DNA of 64,000 nt from NCBI GenBank assembly GCA_902591865.1, contig CACJCK010000003.1, positions 1 through 64,000 of the forward strand, read 5' to 3'. Position numbers and translations under genes: made by a program. The stretch's first letter is position 1. The number at the start of each line of letters is the position of its first letter. Below, piece by piece: positions 37,511 to 57,489 of this stretch. The stretch comes from an uncultured Prochlorococcus sp. (GTDB taxonomy: Bacteria; Cyanobacteriota; Cyanobacteriia; PCC-6307; Cyanobiaceae). Under the pieces are notes generated by a model. That model worked only from the letters and a program-made list of their open reading frames with translations, had not been told where the DNA came from and made no database searches.

Positions 37511-38251
37511 ATGGTAAAAATTTATATTTATAACGAAATGAAAAAACAAAACATTCCAGAAGAAATTTTTTCCTTAATAACTGAAGAAGAGATAATTATG
37601 TTTCAAGAATTACAAATCAAAATTAAAGAATTAAATAATAAAACCAACTTAACAAGATTAATTAATGGGGATGATTATTGGATATCTCAAGTTTTTGACA
37701 GTATTTGGCCCTTTAAAACTTTCCCAAATTTCAATTTTGATAATAAAAAATTTCTAGATATTGGATCCGGCTGTGGCTTCCCTGGTTTAGCTTATGCCAT
37801 AACGCATCCCACTTCAGAAATATACTTAGTTGATTCTTCCAAAAAGAAAACAGATGCACTAAAAGCCTTAATTAAAGAGATCAATTTCAAAAACAATATT
37901 CATATAATCAATGATCGTATAGAAAATTTAGCCCATCAATCTTTAATGAGAAATAGTTTCCATATAGCAACTACTAGGGCGGTGAGTAATCCATCAACAG
38001 TTTCAGAATATATATTACCAATGCTAAAAAAAGAAGGATTAGGAGTTTTATATTGTGGGAAATGGACTGATGAAGAAAATAAAAATCTAGATAAAACTTT
38101 AGAAATATTAAAAGGAAAATTTAAAGAGAAAAAGAATATTTCATTACCAAAAAGTAAAGGCACACGAAATATTATTCTTATTCAACCTAAACATTTTTGC
38201 CCCGAAATTTACCCAAGAAAAGTTGGTAAACCTGAGAAAAATCCATTATGA
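37511..38251 (+). CDS. rsmG: 16S rRNA (guanine(527)-N7)-methyltransferase RsmG
   Basis: 246 aa; LDIGSGCGFPGLAYAI, TTRAVSNPSTVSEYILPML. Confidence 0.93.
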   Translation: MVKIYIYNEMKKQNIPEEIFSLITEEEIIMFQELQIKIKELNNKTNLTRLINGDDYWISQVFDSIWPFKTFPNFNFDNKKFLDIGSGCGFPGLAYAITHPTSEIYLVDSSKKKTDALKALIKEINFKNNIHIINDRIENLAHQSLMRNSFHIATTRAVSNPSTVSEYILPMLKKEGLGVLYCGKWTDEENKNLDKTLEILKGKFKEKKNISLPKSKGTRNIILIQPKHFCPEIYPRKVGKPEKNPL

Positions 38252-38253
38252 AA

Positions 38254-39447
38254 TTATTTTTTTGATAATCTCTTAGTAGATTTATCTCCAAATTTTTCTT
38301 TTAAAGTTCTTAATTTTCTTATAACTTTTTTTGGATTTATATGGCCTTCTAAAACTTTCAGTAATTGGCCTTCGGAAACATCCACATCTAATAAATTAGC
38401 GTTACATCCCGGAAACCAATGACTTCCATTCCCAAGCAATTGATATCTAGCTCTTGCAAATCCTTCCATATCCAACCAATCTATTAAATTTGAAAGCCAA
38501 AGCAGAATGGGAATATTAATATTTCCAGGGGTATATTCCCAACTAGGTAGATTTCTATTCCAATTTTGATACCATTCTAAACCTAAAGCATTGATTGATT
38601 CCTCCCTTAATCTATTTACTATTTTTGGAACATAATGTTCAGTTTCTGATAACAAAGAGACAGCTTCTAAATGAAGATCAAAATCTGACTCTTGTGCAAT
38701 GCCCACACTGAGAGTATGGACATTTTGGTTCCTCAAGCAAAAAAGATCATTAAAAACTATCGGATGAAGCGGATTACAAAGTTCCAACATTTTTTTTGAG
38801 GGAGTATGAAGATGTCCCCCTTTATCAGTAGGACTTATTATGAAAACCCCGAGATCATATTTATTTGCTAATTTAATAACCTTTGTATTTTCTTGATTAA
38901 TATAATACCAGTGCAAATTAACGTAATCAAATAAGTTTGTTGATATAGCCTTTTCAATCAGCGAAGATTTGCCATGGGTTGAAAATCCAATAAATCCAAT
39001 TAAATTGTCTTTTTGAAAATTCCGCAAAATATCAATACAACCTCCATCTCGAACAGCCTGATGTAAATGTTCCAACGTATTAATACCATGTATTGCTAAC
39101 AAATCAATTTTTTTAACTTTCAATTTTTCAATACTTGTTTTGACGTCTTTCTCAAAAATTGTCGGATCACTATTTGGAGGAATCTTTGTTTGAATAATAT
39201 TTGGAATTTTATTAGTCTTTTCAAAACCCATCCCTAATTGAACCTCTGAAGTTCCATAATACTTGGCAGTTTCTACATGACTTAAGCCATATTTATTTGC
39301 TAGATTTAAAATATTCTCTAGTTTATTTTGCTCTTCATATGAAATCGCAGAGAAATCTAGTTGATCCCAACTTTTTTGAAACCTCATGCCTCCTAAAGAC
39401 AAAATAGGAATTTTTAGATTAGTTCGACCAAATCTCCGATACTGCAT
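38254..39447 (-). CDS. Aldo/keto reductase family oxidoreductase
   Basis: 397 aa; YRRFGRTNLKIPILSLGGMRF, VETAKYYGTSEVQLG. Confidence 0.92.
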   Translation of the reverse strand: MQYRRFGRTNLKIPILSLGGMRFQKSWDQLDFSAISYEEQNKLENILNLANKYGLSHVETAKYYGTSEVQLGMGFEKTNKIPNIIQTKIPPNSDPTIFEKDVKTSIEKLKVKKIDLLAIHGINTLEHLHQAVRDGGCIDILRNFQKDNLIGFIGFSTHGKSSLIEKAISTNLFDYVNLHWYYINQENTKVIKLANKYDLGVFIISPTDKGGHLHTPSKKMLELCNPLHPIVFNDLFCLRNQNVHTLSVGIAQESDFDLHLEAVSLLSETEHYVPKIVNRLREESINALGLEWYQNWNRNLPSWEYTPGNINIPILLWLSNLIDWLDMEGFARARYQLLGNGSHWFPGCNANLLDVDVSEGQLLKVLEGHINPKKVIRKLRTLKEKFGDKSTKRLSKK

Positions 39448-39457
39448 CTTCTAAGAA

Positions 39458-39817
39458 TTAATGCTTATTCATTCTTGGTGGTTTTCCAAATGATTGAAAC
39501 ATATCCCTATCGAGACTATTTTCCAAATCATCCAATTCTTCAAAATTCACCCAGTGAATACAATCCACAGGACACGTATCTATCGCTTCTTGTATAACAT
39601 CAGAACTATCTCCATCTTGCCTAATAGCTCTACTTCTACCATGAAATTCATCAACCATAAAAGTGTTCGAAGCTACGTGTACACAATATTGGCAACCAAT
39701 ACATTTAGCCTCATCAACCCAAACAGCTTTTTCGGCTAACTGTCCCCCTAAAACAGGCTCCCATCCCGTAATTTCAGTATTCTCTTCAAAATTATCAAAT
39801 GGATCTATAAAATCCAT
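39458..39817 (-). CDS. [4Fe-4S] ferredoxin
   Basis: 119 aa; CIGCQYCVHVASNTF...CPVDCIHWV. Confidence 0.93.
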   Translation of the reverse strand: MDFIDPFDNFEENTEITGWEPVLGGQLAEKAVWVDEAKCIGCQYCVHVASNTFMVDEFHGRSRAIRQDGDSSDVIQEAIDTCPVDCIHWVNFEELDDLENSLDRDMFQSFGKPPRMNKH

Positions 39818-39826
39818 ATTCTGATT

Positions 39827-40219
39827 TTAGTTATCCCACTTGGTCAAAACCAACTCAATAGAACCATCATTCTTATTTTTTTGTTCTACGATTTGATATC
39901 CATCTTCATTAGTTTTTGAAATAATTGTGTGGTAGGCATACATTTGAGTGACCTTAGAAATAAATCTTTCAACTGGGATCTCAAATTTCCAAAGATCAAG
40001 ATCAGTAACTAATTCATAAGCATTTGAATTATTGTCCCATTTAAATCCAACTTTAGTGTCACCAGGTAAATTAATGCTGATATCAACTGCTGTAAACTTG
40101 CCTCTATAACCCTTTACAAACTTTTCTTCTTGATTGATAGGATAACCAAGATTGTTTAAGGCCTTAATCAATGGCTCTGCATCTTTGAGCTGGGTTTTGA
40201 TTGTACTAAAATGTGACAT
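39827..40219 (-). CDS. ycf35: DUF1257/Ycf35 family protein
   Basis: 130 aa; MSHFSTIKTQLKDAEPLIKALNNLGYPI... Confidence 0.9.
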   Translation of the reverse strand: MSHFSTIKTQLKDAEPLIKALNNLGYPINQEEKFVKGYRGKFTAVDISINLPGDTKVGFKWDNNSNAYELVTDLDLWKFEIPVERFISKVTQMYAYHTIISKTNEDGYQIVEQKNKNDGSIELVLTKWDN

Positions 40220-40421
40220 TAGATTCGTTGTTTAGTTGTTTTAAGTTTTCATTTTCATTAGAGATGAAAGCATCAGATCTTTTATTCTTGACTGTTACTT
40301 TACCAAGAGCATCTTCGAGATTTTTTGTAGCTTCATTGCATGAATTACCAGTGAATCCCTCAACAGTCTCTTCAACTCTTCCGTCTTGATGAATTTTGAA
40401 TCTCAATGTTTTTTGAGGCAT
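40206..40421 (-). CDS. DUF2997 family protein
   Basis: In-frame ATG at 40421 (MPQKTLRFKIHQDGRVEETVEGFTGNSC) preferred over the TTG start at 40430 used in the track; overlaps ycf35 start by 14 bp. Confidence 0.88.
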   Translation of the reverse strand: MPQKTLRFKIHQDGRVEETVEGFTGNSCNEATKNLEDALGKVTVKNKRSDAFISNENENLKQLNNESNVTF

Positions 40422-40428
40422 TAAATTC

Positions 40429-40443
40429 AAGTACTGAGTACTT
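40429..40443. promoter_or_regulatory. Perfect 15-bp dyad (AAGTACT-G-AGTACTT) just upstream of the DUF2997 gene
   Basis: Direct reading; TATATAAAG-like -10 sequence lies immediately upstream on the minus strand. Confidence 0.45.
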
Positions 40444-40568
40444 TTACTTTATATAGAATAACGAAAATATTTTGTTTCAGTTGGTACAAGTTAATTAATT
40501 TTAATTTTTATATTGAATATCTAATAAATTAGTTTTTATGTAGCTTTCTGGTGAAGAAATTAAGATTT

Positions 40569-41342
40569 TTAATTATAAAAACCTTGCATCCCCATTGAAT
40601 CAAGGGCGGTTTTTGCTTCTTCCATAACTGATGGCTCTTTATCGAAAAGGGCTATCTTGGTACATTCATCAACGAAGCTTTCTTGAAATGTATTGTTTAA
40701 TTTTTCGAATAACCTACACAATGACCAAATGCAATTACTTCGTACACCTGATTCATTATCTACCTTTAAACTTATTAAAAGTTGTTCTGCTGCTAATTGA
40801 GCGTTCTCAAAAGAAACATTTCCAATTTCAGCTAAAGAGCTAGATGACCATAACCTTACTGCAGCCACATCATTCTTTAAAGCATTTATTAATGGTTCTA
40901 AAACAATTTGATTATCATAATTAGCTAGGCTCCATGCAGTCGCTCTCCTGACATAAGCATTGTCATCAGTCTTCAAAAGACTGACAAGTTTTTGGACTGC
41001 GCTAGGACATGGATTACGACCTAAAGCATATACCGCACTCATTCTTTCAACAGGGCAAGGCTGATCAAGCAATGGTAATAAAAGAGGAAAGGATCTTTGA
41101 TCTCTATACTCACAGAATATTCTTAAGCCTTGTATTCTCTCTTCTCTATTACCTTGGAGCATTTTTAAAGCCTCATCACACTCTTGAGTAATATTTAAAT
41201 CTTTTGAAAAAACATCTTGATCAATTTGCTCTAAAGGGTCTATTTCAATCTCTAAAGCCAATTCTCTGGCTAAAACATCTGGATCAACTGCTATTTCAGC
41301 TAGGCTTTCTTTCTTAGGATCACTATTTTTTGTCATTATCAA
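40569..41342 (-). CDS. HEAT-repeat (PBS-lyase-like) protein
   Basis: 257 aa; repeated units CPVERMSAVYALGRNPCPSAVQKLVSLLKTDDNAYVRRATAWSLANYDNQIVLEPLINALKNDVAAVRLWSSSSLAEIG. Confidence 0.9.
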   Translation of the reverse strand: MIMTKNSDPKKESLAEIAVDPDVLARELALEIEIDPLEQIDQDVFSKDLNITQECDEALKMLQGNREERIQGLRIFCEYRDQRSFPLLLPLLDQPCPVERMSAVYALGRNPCPSAVQKLVSLLKTDDNAYVRRATAWSLANYDNQIVLEPLINALKNDVAAVRLWSSSSLAEIGNVSFENAQLAAEQLLISLKVDNESGVRSNCIWSLCRLFEKLNNTFQESFVDECTKIALFDKEPSVMEEAKTALDSMGMQGFYN

Positions 41343-41354
41343 AAACTAAAAATA

Positions 41355-41480
41355 TTAATTCATGGGGGCAGGAGACATCATATCTCCGGGCAACCAAATT
41401 CTTGCACTAACTGCGAAGAAGGCAATCCCAAAAAGTGCGACGATAGCGAAAGGTAAAATTTTTGTCTTAATAAAACCCAA
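41355..41480 (-). CDS. Small single-TM protein, 41 aa (below ORF-track cutoff)
   Basis: TTG-start frame (M)GFIKTKILPFAIVALFGIAFFAVSARIWLPGDMMSPAPMN ending TAA; one clear hydrophobic helix. Confidence 0.6.
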   Translation of the reverse strand: MGFIKTKILPFAIVALFGIAFFAVSARIWLPGDMMSPAPMN

Positions 41481-41549
41481 TGAATCAAGATTAATTAAGT
41501 CAATAATAACCTGTTTAAGAGACTTTTAAAAAATTGTTTTTAGATAATA

Positions 41550-42608
<1,059 letters not shown>

Positions 42609-42625
42609 TTACTTCAAAACTATTT

Positions 42626-42781
<156 letters not shown>

Positions 42782-42831
42782 TTACAAATTTAAAAAATCA
42801 TTCTAGTCTCTAAAATAATAATAAGTCATAT

Positions 42832-48898
<6,067 letters not shown>

Positions 48899-48906
48899 TT
48901 AAGTAT

Positions 48907-51900
48907 TTAATCCTCCTCATATTCTGAGGTTCCGAGTGATTCGTAAGTCGGCCTTGATGGAGTATTTCTTCTCGGATTTATATCTTGCATTAAATCAACC
49001 TCTTTTCCTTCATCTGTATAAACCCCTATATCCAATCCTAGAGATTGTAACTCCCTCATGAGAACTTTAAATGACTCAGGAGTACCAGGCCTTGGGATAG
49101 GTTTACCTTTTACAATTGCATTAAGCGCTTCATTTCTTCCTTGCATGTCGTCAGATTTAACTGTTAACAATTCCTGAAGAGTATAAGCGGCTCCATAAGC
49201 CTCAAGAGCCCATACTTCCATTTCTCCAAGTCTTTGTCCACCTTGCTGAGCTTTACCACCCAATGGTTGCTGTGTAACCAAAGAGTAAGGGCCAGTGGAT
49301 CTAGCATGAATTTTATCATCCACCAAATGGACTAATTTGAGGAAGTGAGAGTATCCGACAGCAACTGGCTGATCGAAGGGTTCCCCTGTTCTGCCATCTT
49401 TAAGTAATAACTTTCCAGGATCTTCAGGATTGTAAACCCATGCTTTACCTGGCTGTTTTGAAGCTTCTTCTAAAAATGCTTGAACAGTTTGATGTGATTT
49501 TTCAGCTCCATACATTTCATCAAATGGAACAACTTTAACCCGGCAATTTAAATTCGAAGCTGCCCAGCCCATCAATAATTCAAAAACTTGGCCTACATTC
49601 ATCCTACTAGGCACTCCTAAAGGATTAAGAACTATGTCTACAGGAGTTCCATCAGGTAAATAAGGCATATCTTCTCTTGGTAAGATTCTGCTGATAATTC
49701 CTTTATTTCCATGCCTCCCAGCCATTTTGTCACCTACTTGAATTTTCCTTCTCTGAGCCACATAAACTCTGACAACCATATTGGCTCCTGGAGGTAATTC
49801 ATCACCTTGTTCTCTAGTGTAAATACGAACATCTAAAACCCTTCCCTTTTCAGTTTTAGGAACCCTGAGGGAATTGTCTCTAACATCTCTAGCCTTTTCG
49901 CCGAAAATAGCTCTTAACAGTTTTTCTTCAGGCGGTTGGTCTGATTCCCCTTTAGGAGTTACTTTTCCTACAAGAATATCTCCACTCTCGACAAAAGCAC
50001 CAATCCTAATAATTCCCATCTCATCAAGATTATTCAAGCTTTCTTCAGAGATATTGGGAATCTCTCTCGTTATTTCTTCGGGTCCTAGTTTCGTTTGTCT
50101 TGCTTCAATTTCATATTTTTCAATATGTACTGAAGTATATAAATCATCAGTTACCATTCTCTCGCTAACAAGTATTGCATCTTCGTAGTTGTATCCTTCC
50201 CATGGCATGTAGGCAATTAAAACGTTTTGGCCAAGGGCTATCTCCCCTCCTTCACATGCGGATCCATCTGCTAAAACCTGCCCTGATATAACTTTATCTC
50301 CAATTTTCACTATAGGTCTTTGGTTGAGGCAAGTATCTTGATTTGATCTTTGATATTTCTGAAGATAGTGAAAATGTTCATTACCATGATCATCTTTAAC
50401 GACAATCTCATTAGCGTCAACGTAAGATATAATTCCATTAACTTTTGTTATGGGAACCATCCCCGAGTCTCTAGCAACTTGAGATTCTAAACCTGTACCA
50501 ACTAAAGGGCGTTCTGGCCTGAGCAATGGAACGGCTTGGCGTTGCATATTTGATCCCATTAGAGCTCTATTAGCATCATCATGTTCCAAGAAAGGAATAA
50601 GTGAAGTAGCAACTGAAATAACCTGAACCGGAGAAAGCTGAACGTAATCAACTTGATGAGGAGGAACTTTTTCAAAATCTTGTCTATATCTTACCGGTAT
50701 TAAATTTGCAATTATATTGCCGTCCTTGTCAGTAGCGACGTCTCCTGGAGCCACCCTACACTCATCTTCTAAATCAGCAGAAAGATAAACAGGATTACCT
50801 GCTTTATTAACTTTACCGTTATTAACTTCCCAAAAAGGTGTTTCAATAAAACCATACTCATTAACTCTTGCGTGGGTAGCTAATGAATTTATAAGTCCTG
50901 CATTAGGACCTTCAGGAGTCTCGATAGGGCATAATCTTCCATAATGTGAAGGATGTATATCTCGTACCGCAAAACCTGCTCTTTCTCGAGTTAAACCTCC
51001 TGGACCTAATGCTGAGATTCTTCTCTTATGTGTTAACTCAGCCAGAGGATTAGTTTGATCCATGAACTGACTTAATTGGCTGGATCCAAAAAATTCTTTT
51101 ATTGCAGCAACCAAAGGTTTGGGATTGACTAGTTGAGCTGGAGTTAGAGAATCTGTTTCTCCTACTGTCATTCTTTCTTTAATAATTCTCTCTAATCGAT
51201 TTAGTCCAACCCTTACTTGATTTTGAAGAAGTTCTCCTACAGATCTAACCCTTCGATTACCGAGGTGGTCAATATCATCCAAACTGGCGCCGCCAATATC
51301 CAATTCTAGATTAATTAAATAATCAATGGTAGAAAGAACATCTTCATGGGTAAGAGTTCTCACATCGTCTGGGACGGTAAGTCTCAATTTTTTATTTATT
51401 TTATATCTACCAACTCGGCCTAAATCATATCTTTTAGGATCAAAAAATCTACTGTGCAAAAGCTGTTGTCCGCCAGAAACGGAGGGTGGTTCACCAGGGC
51501 GTAGCTTCTTGTATAGTTCAAGTAATGCCTGATCTTCTGAATTTATACCCTCATCATTAGCTGACTCAATTGAGTTTTGATAAAACTCGGGATGCCTAAG
51601 TTTATCGACCACATCATTATCTGAAAGACCCATCGCTCTCATAAGAACATGAGCATTAATTTTTCTAGTTTTATCAACTCTCACATAAAGTAAATTATTT
51701 TTGTCAGTCTCGAATTTTAACCATGCTCCTCTATTAGGGATAACGCTAGCGTTGTAGGTTCTTCGACCATTTTTATCCAATTCATCTTTGAAATATACTC
51801 CAGGGCTTCGAACAATTTGATTAACAATCACTCTTTCGGCACCATTAATGATGAAAGTTCCTCTTTCAGTCATTAATGGTAATTCGCCAATGAATACTTC

Positions 51901-52200
51901 TTGTTCTTTAATTTCCCCTGTCTCTTTATTAATTAACCTGCAAGTTACATACATCTGAGATGCAAATGTAGCATCTCTTCTTTTAGCTTCCTCAACATCA
52001 TGTCTAGGTCTTTTTAACCTGTACTCCTCACCAATAAAATGCAATTCTAATTTACCTGTGTAATCAGAAATGGGGGAAAAATTTTGTAGTTCTTCTATTA
52101 AACCCTTTTCCAAAAACCATTTAAAGCTTGCTCTTTGTACTTCAACTAAATCTGGTAGATAAGTAGCTGTTTTTGCTACCTGTAAAGCGCTACTGCTCAT
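48907..52200 (-). CDS. rpoB: RNA polymerase subunit beta
   Basis: 1097 aa; [30 protein letters not shown]. Confidence 0.98.
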   Translation of the reverse strand: MSSSALQVAKTATYLPDLVEVQRASFKWFLEKGLIEELQNFSPISDYTGKLELHFIGEEYRLKRPRHDVEEAKRRDATFASQMYVTCRLINKETGEIKEQEVFIGELPLMTERGTFIINGAERVIVNQIVRSPGVYFKDELDKNGRRTYNASVIPNRGAWLKFETDKNNLLYVRVDKTRKINAHVLMRAMGLSDNDVVDKLRHPEFYQNSIESANDEGINSEDQALLELYKKLRPGEPPSVSGGQQLLHSRFFDPKRYDLGRVGRYKINKKLRLTVPDDVRTLTHEDVLSTIDYLINLELDIGGASLDDIDHLGNRRVRSVGELLQNQVRVGLNRLERIIKERMTVGETDSLTPAQLVNPKPLVAAIKEFFGSSQLSQFMDQTNPLAELTHKRRISALGPGGLTRERAGFAVRDIHPSHYGRLCPIETPEGPNAGLINSLATHARVNEYGFIETPFWEVNNGKVNKAGNPVYLSADLEDECRVAPGDVATDKDGNIIANLIPVRYRQDFEKVPPHQVDYVQLSPVQVISVATSLIPFLEHDDANRALMGSNMQRQAVPLLRPERPLVGTGLESQVARDSGMVPITKVNGIISYVDANEIVVKDDHGNEHFHYLQKYQRSNQDTCLNQRPIVKIGDKVISGQVLADGSACEGGEIALGQNVLIAYMPWEGYNYEDAILVSERMVTDDLYTSVHIEKYEIEARQTKLGPEEITREIPNISEESLNNLDEMGIIRIGAFVESGDILVGKVTPKGESDQPPEEKLLRAIFGEKARDVRDNSLRVPKTEKGRVLDVRIYTREQGDELPPGANMVVRVYVAQRRKIQVGDKMAGRHGNKGIISRILPREDMPYLPDGTPVDIVLNPLGVPSRMNVGQVFELLMGWAASNLNCRVKVVPFDEMYGAEKSHQTVQAFLEEASKQPGKAWVYNPEDPGKLLLKDGRTGEPFDQPVAVGYSHFLKLVHLVDDKIHARSTGPYSLVTQQPLGGKAQQGGQRLGEMEVWALEAYGAAYTLQELLTVKSDDMQGRNEALNAIVKGKPIPRPGTPESFKVLMRELQSLGLDIGVYTDEGKEVDLMQDINPRRNTPSRPTYESLGTSEYEED

Positions 52201-52436
52201 CCAAGAAAACCTGCGATTTTGTGAGATTTACTATTTACTTTTAATCTACTCAATAATTAGTTCTTTAACTTTTCACGTAAAATGAGATAAACCATTAAAT
52301 CTCGATTACAACAAAAAACAACCTAATAAAAAAAGAATTAAATTTGTTTAATGCTGATAAAATCATTAACTATGTGAGTTAAATTCAAAAAATTAAGAAA
52401 AATTTCCAGTAATTCCTTATTTTAACAGTTGCTACG

Positions 52437-53231
52437 TCAACTTAACAAGTCAAATTTAAACAAATCTTCAGCATTCTTAGATGACTCTTTAGCAATTTTG
52501 ATTAATTCAGTGGATCTTAAATCTGCAATAAAATTGGCAACATTTTCAACGAATGCAGGTTCATTTCTTTTACCCCTGTAAGGAACAGGAGCTAAAAATG
52601 GTGAGTCAGTTTCAATTAAGTATTTATCGTTTGGGACTATTTTGGCACACTCATGAATTTCATATGCTTTTGGGAAAGTTACTATTCCACTAAAACTGAT
52701 ATAAAATCCAAGATCCAAGAATTGCTTCATTTCTTGAGGGGATCCTGTCCAACAATGAAGCACACCATCAGGACATTTTCCTTTTTTAGAGAGACCACTA
52801 CAGATCTCAATCATTTCATTTGCAGCATCTCTGCAATGAATAATTACAGGCAATTTAAGTTCATAAGCTAACTCCATTTGCGGAATAAGTGCTTCTATTT
52901 GCTGGGATTTATTTTCATTTTTAAAAAAATCTAAGCCTAATTCCCCAATAGCTACAACTCTTCGATCTTCTAGAGCTGATTTTCTTAAAAGAGATTTTGA
53001 ACTTTCTTCCCATTTTTTTGCTTCTAGCGGATGCAAACCAACCGAATAGTAAATTTCATTAAATTCGTTAGATATTCTTTTCAACTTTGGAATTTCTTTA
53101 AATTCACAACAAGCATGAACCAATTTTTTTACACCCTTTGAACGCAATCTTAAAACAACATCTTCAAGATCTCTTTCAAAATTTTCAAATATTAAATGAC
53201 AGTGCGAGTCTATGAGTTCTATATCGCTCAT
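52437..53231 (-). CDS. tatD: TatD family DNase
   Basis: 264 aa; IDSHCHL, AIGELGLDFF, IETDSPFLAPVPYRGKRNEPAFV. Confidence 0.95.
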   Translation of the reverse strand: MSDIELIDSHCHLIFENFERDLEDVVLRLRSKGVKKLVHACCEFKEIPKLKRISNEFNEIYYSVGLHPLEAKKWEESSKSLLRKSALEDRRVVAIGELGLDFFKNENKSQQIEALIPQMELAYELKLPVIIHCRDAANEMIEICSGLSKKGKCPDGVLHCWTGSPQEMKQFLDLGFYISFSGIVTFPKAYEIHECAKIVPNDKYLIETDSPFLAPVPYRGKRNEPAFVENVANFIADLRSTELIKIAKESSKNAEDLFKFDLLS

Positions 53232-53247
53232 AATTATGCTCTACCTT

Positions 53248-53541
53248 TTAATTTGTCGTAAGAGTATTTTTTACAAAATTGTTAATTTTCGATTTTCTAT
53301 TAGCTCCATTGTTTTTGTGAAGAACATTTTTTTTAACGGCTTTATCTATTAGACTATAGGCTTTGTTATGGCTTGTTTTGACTAAATTTTTATTTTCCTC
53401 ATTTGGGTCTTTTTTATATTTTTCACAATTTTCTAAAGTTTTTTTCGTCAAAGTTCTTACTGTAGATTTGTAAGACTTATTGATTAAACGGTTTCTTTCT
53501 GCAATTTGGATTCTCTTTTTTGCAGATTTGTTATTGGCCAC
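53248..53541 (-). CDS. rpsT: 30S ribosomal protein S20
   Basis: 97 aa; MANNKSAKKRIQIAERNRLINKSYKS. Confidence 0.96.
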   Translation of the reverse strand: MANNKSAKKRIQIAERNRLINKSYKSTVRTLTKKTLENCEKYKKDPNEENKNLVKTSHNKAYSLIDKAVKKNVLHKNNGANRKSKINNFVKNTLTTN

Positions 53542-53660
53542 AGAGGTTACTTAATAATAGGTTCCAATCATAACAAATAGATCGACTACTAATCAATCAT
53601 ATATAATTTAAAGAGTTATTAAATTGGACTAGAGTCTTTCAATTTGAAAAAATTAAGAAT

Positions 53661-54947
53661 ATGAAGATTATCAATAATAAAGAAGACGCTATCCAAGAAT
53701 TAAAGAGGATTTCTACTCGAACCAATTCAGAAAAAAATAATAAAATAACTGCAATAGTCGAAGAAATTCTTAGAGAAGTAAAAAATTATGGAGATATAGC
53801 AGTGGGAAAATATACAAAAAAATTTGATGGTTTCGACCCTAAACCTATGAAAGTGAGTGCTGATCAAATAAAGAATGCATGGGATGAAATTGATAACAAT
53901 TTGAAGCGCTCACTTGAGGTAGCTCATAAACGAATTCAAAAATTCCATGAAAAAGAAATTCCTCAATCTTTCACAATAAAAGGTGAATATGGTGATATAG
54001 TCCAAAGAAAATGGAGACCAGTTAAAAATGCAGGTATTTATATTCCCGGAGGTAGAGCTGCTTATCCAAGTACTGTATTAATGAATGCAATACCTGCAAA
54101 AGTAGCAGGAGTAGAAGAAACTATTATGGTATCTCCTGGGAATAAAGATGGTGAAATAAACAAAACTGTCTTAGCTGCAGCTTACTTATCAGGGATCAAT
54201 AAAGTATTTAGAATTGGAGGAGCTCAAGCAATTGGTGCTCTAGCATTTGGCACAAATCAAATCAATAAAGTTGATGTTATTTCAGGCCCAGGGAATATCT
54301 ATGTTACAACAGCAAAAAAACTCATATATGGCTTCACAGGGATTGATTCTTTAGCTGGTCCAAGTGAGATATTAATCATTGCAGATGAAACAGCTAAAAG
54401 TACTCATATAGCTTCTGATCTCCTAGCGCAAGCAGAACATGATCCTTTAGCTTCGTCAATACTTCTAACAACATCAAAGAACCAAGCAAAAGAAGTTTTA
54501 GAAGAAGTTTATAAAATAATAGACAATCATCCAAGAAAAGAAATTTGCATTCAATCAATAAAAAATTGGGGTTTAATTGTAATTTGCGAGAATCATGAAT
54601 TATGTGTTGAACTAAGCAATAACTTTGCCCCTGAACACCTAGAAATTCTTACTAAAGATTCAAAAAAAATTCTTACAGGTATAGAGAATGCAGGTGCGAT
54701 ATTTTTAGGAAAATGGACGCCAGAAGCTGTTGGAGATTATCTTGCTGGACCAAATCACACTTTACCTACATCAGGAAATTCTAGATTTAGCGGTTCTTTG
54801 GGGGTTGAAACTTTTATGAAAAATACTTCAATAATAGAATTTAATGAAGAAAGTCTAAAAGTTAATAAACTTGACATTATTAATCTTGCTAAAAGTGAGG
54901 GCTTACATAGCCACGCTAACTCAGTACAAATAAGATTTGAAGATTAG
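53661..54947 (+). CDS. hisD: Histidinol dehydrogenase
   Basis: 428 aa; [39 protein letters not shown]. Confidence 0.97.
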   Translation: MKIINNKEDAIQELKRISTRTNSEKNNKITAIVEEILREVKNYGDIAVGKYTKKFDGFDPKPMKVSADQIKNAWDEIDNNLKRSLEVAHKRIQKFHEKEIPQSFTIKGEYGDIVQRKWRPVKNAGIYIPGGRAAYPSTVLMNAIPAKVAGVEETIMVSPGNKDGEINKTVLAAAYLSGINKVFRIGGAQAIGALAFGTNQINKVDVISGPGNIYVTTAKKLIYGFTGIDSLAGPSEILIIADETAKSTHIASDLLAQAEHDPLASSILLTTSKNQAKEVLEEVYKIIDNHPRKEICIQSIKNWGLIVICENHELCVELSNNFAPEHLEILTKDSKKILTGIENAGAIFLGKWTPEAVGDYLAGPNHTLPTSGNSRFSGSLGVETFMKNTSIIEFNEESLKVNKLDIINLAKSEGLHSHANSVQIRFED

Positions 54948-55657
54948 CTAGCTCTTGAAGGTGAGTAAACTACTGGAGTGTTGTTTTCGATTTTACCAAC
55001 TAATACTTTGTCCGTAAGATCAACGAATAATCCATTTTCTAATACTCCTGGGATATTGTTAATCATCATTTCAATGTCTTTTGGATTCTTAATTCCTTCA
55101 TTAAATAATACATCTAGGATAAGGTTTCCTTGGTCAGTAACAACTGGGCCAGCTTTTTTGGTAGCCATTCTTAAAGAAGAACTTCCATTCATGTCTGAAA
55201 TAACTTCCTTAACTTGCTTCCAAGCATTTGGAAGAACTTCTACAGGTAAAGGGAAAGATTGATTTAGATTTTGTACAAGTTTAGTTTCATCAACAACAAT
55301 CAACAATTGATCAGCTATAGAGGCCACTAACTTTTCTCTAACATGGCATGCCCCTCCTCCTTTTATTAATTGAAATCCAGGATCAACTTCATCTGCTCCA
55401 TCAATAGCTAAATCGATTTGGGATACAGAAGCTAAATCGATAAGCGTTATATCCAGTTCAAGTGCTAGAACTTCTGATTGAAAAGAAGTTGCTACACCTC
55501 TTATATTTTGAAGTTTTCCAGAACGTATTTCTTCCGCCAGGCTTTTTATCATTAACGCAGCTGTAGATCCAGATCCTAATCCCAGAATCATGTCACTCTT
55601 TACTTCCTTTATTGCTGCATCAGCAACTACTTGTTTCATTTGAGTTTGTGAATCCAA
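54944..55657 (-). CDS. rpiA: Ribose-5-phosphate isomerase A
   Basis: 237 aa; [41 protein letters not shown]. Confidence 0.97.
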   Translation of the reverse strand: MDSQTQMKQVVADAAIKEVKSDMILGLGSGSTAALMIKSLAEEIRSGKLQNIRGVATSFQSEVLALELDITLIDLASVSQIDLAIDGADEVDPGFQLIKGGGACHVREKLVASIADQLLIVVDETKLVQNLNQSFPLPVEVLPNAWKQVKEVISDMNGSSSLRMATKKAGPVVTDQGNLILDVLFNEGIKNPKDIEMMINNIPGVLENGLFVDLTDKVLVGKIENNTPVVYSPSRAS

Positions 55658-55703
55658 AATCTTTTCCCTAATCGTTATAAATCATTAAATTTCAACGAGT
55701 GCT

Positions 55704-56834
<1,131 letters not shown>

Positions 56835-56985
56835 TTAATTAATATTTTTTGGATTGATCAAATAAATCTAATTGAAGAAAAATTTTATTGTTGTTTTTTT
56901 GTTTACATCCATAAAATACAAATTTTTATATAGAAAAAAATTCTTTATATGTGAAAATAAATTTTAATTAAATTTATAAACAAAC

Positions 56986-57453
56986 TTGAATAAAGAAAAC
57001 AAAAGTAAACTAGAGGTTCTTTTAGAAAAAGTTGCTAATGAACAAGACTTAGAAATCTACTGTTTAAATATACAATCCAATCAAAATCCAATTGTTATTG
57101 AAATAACTATAAAAAAAACTAATGGAGATGACATTTCCCTAGATGATTGTGCGCTATTTAATACCCCAGCATCTGACGAAATAGAAAAATCAAATCTTTT
57201 AAATTGTTCATATGTGTTAGAAATTAGTAGTCAAGGGGTCAGTGATGAATTAACCTCAGATAGAGACTTCAAAACTTTTAAGGGTTTTCCAGTTAATGTT
57301 GAGTTAAACCAAAAGAATTCAAAAATAAAATTCCTGAATGGTTTACTTTATGAAAAGTCTAATGATTATTTAGCCATTAACATTAAGGGTAGGATAAAGA
57401 AAATCCCTTTAGATGAAGTATTAAAAATTAGTCTTTGTACCTTAAAAGATTAA
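56986..57453 (+). CDS. rimP: Ribosome maturation factor RimP
   Basis: 155 aa, TTG start; [24 protein letters not shown], upstream of nusA. Confidence 0.92.
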   Translation: MNKENKSKLEVLLEKVANEQDLEIYCLNIQSNQNPIVIEITIKKTNGDDISLDDCALFNTPASDEIEKSNLLNCSYVLEISSQGVSDELTSDRDFKTFKGFPVNVELNQKNSKIKFLNGLLYEKSNDYLAINIKGRIKKIPLDEVLKISLCTLKD

Positions 57454-57489
57454 TTAATTTTCAACAATTATTCAATTTTCCCATCATAG

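Noticed and set aside
49874-50188. 104-aa plus-strand ORF inside rpoB (and similar shadows in rpoC2, atpA, glnB, hisD, rpiA)
   Set aside because: All embedded antisense in essential conserved genes; treated as shadow ORFs.
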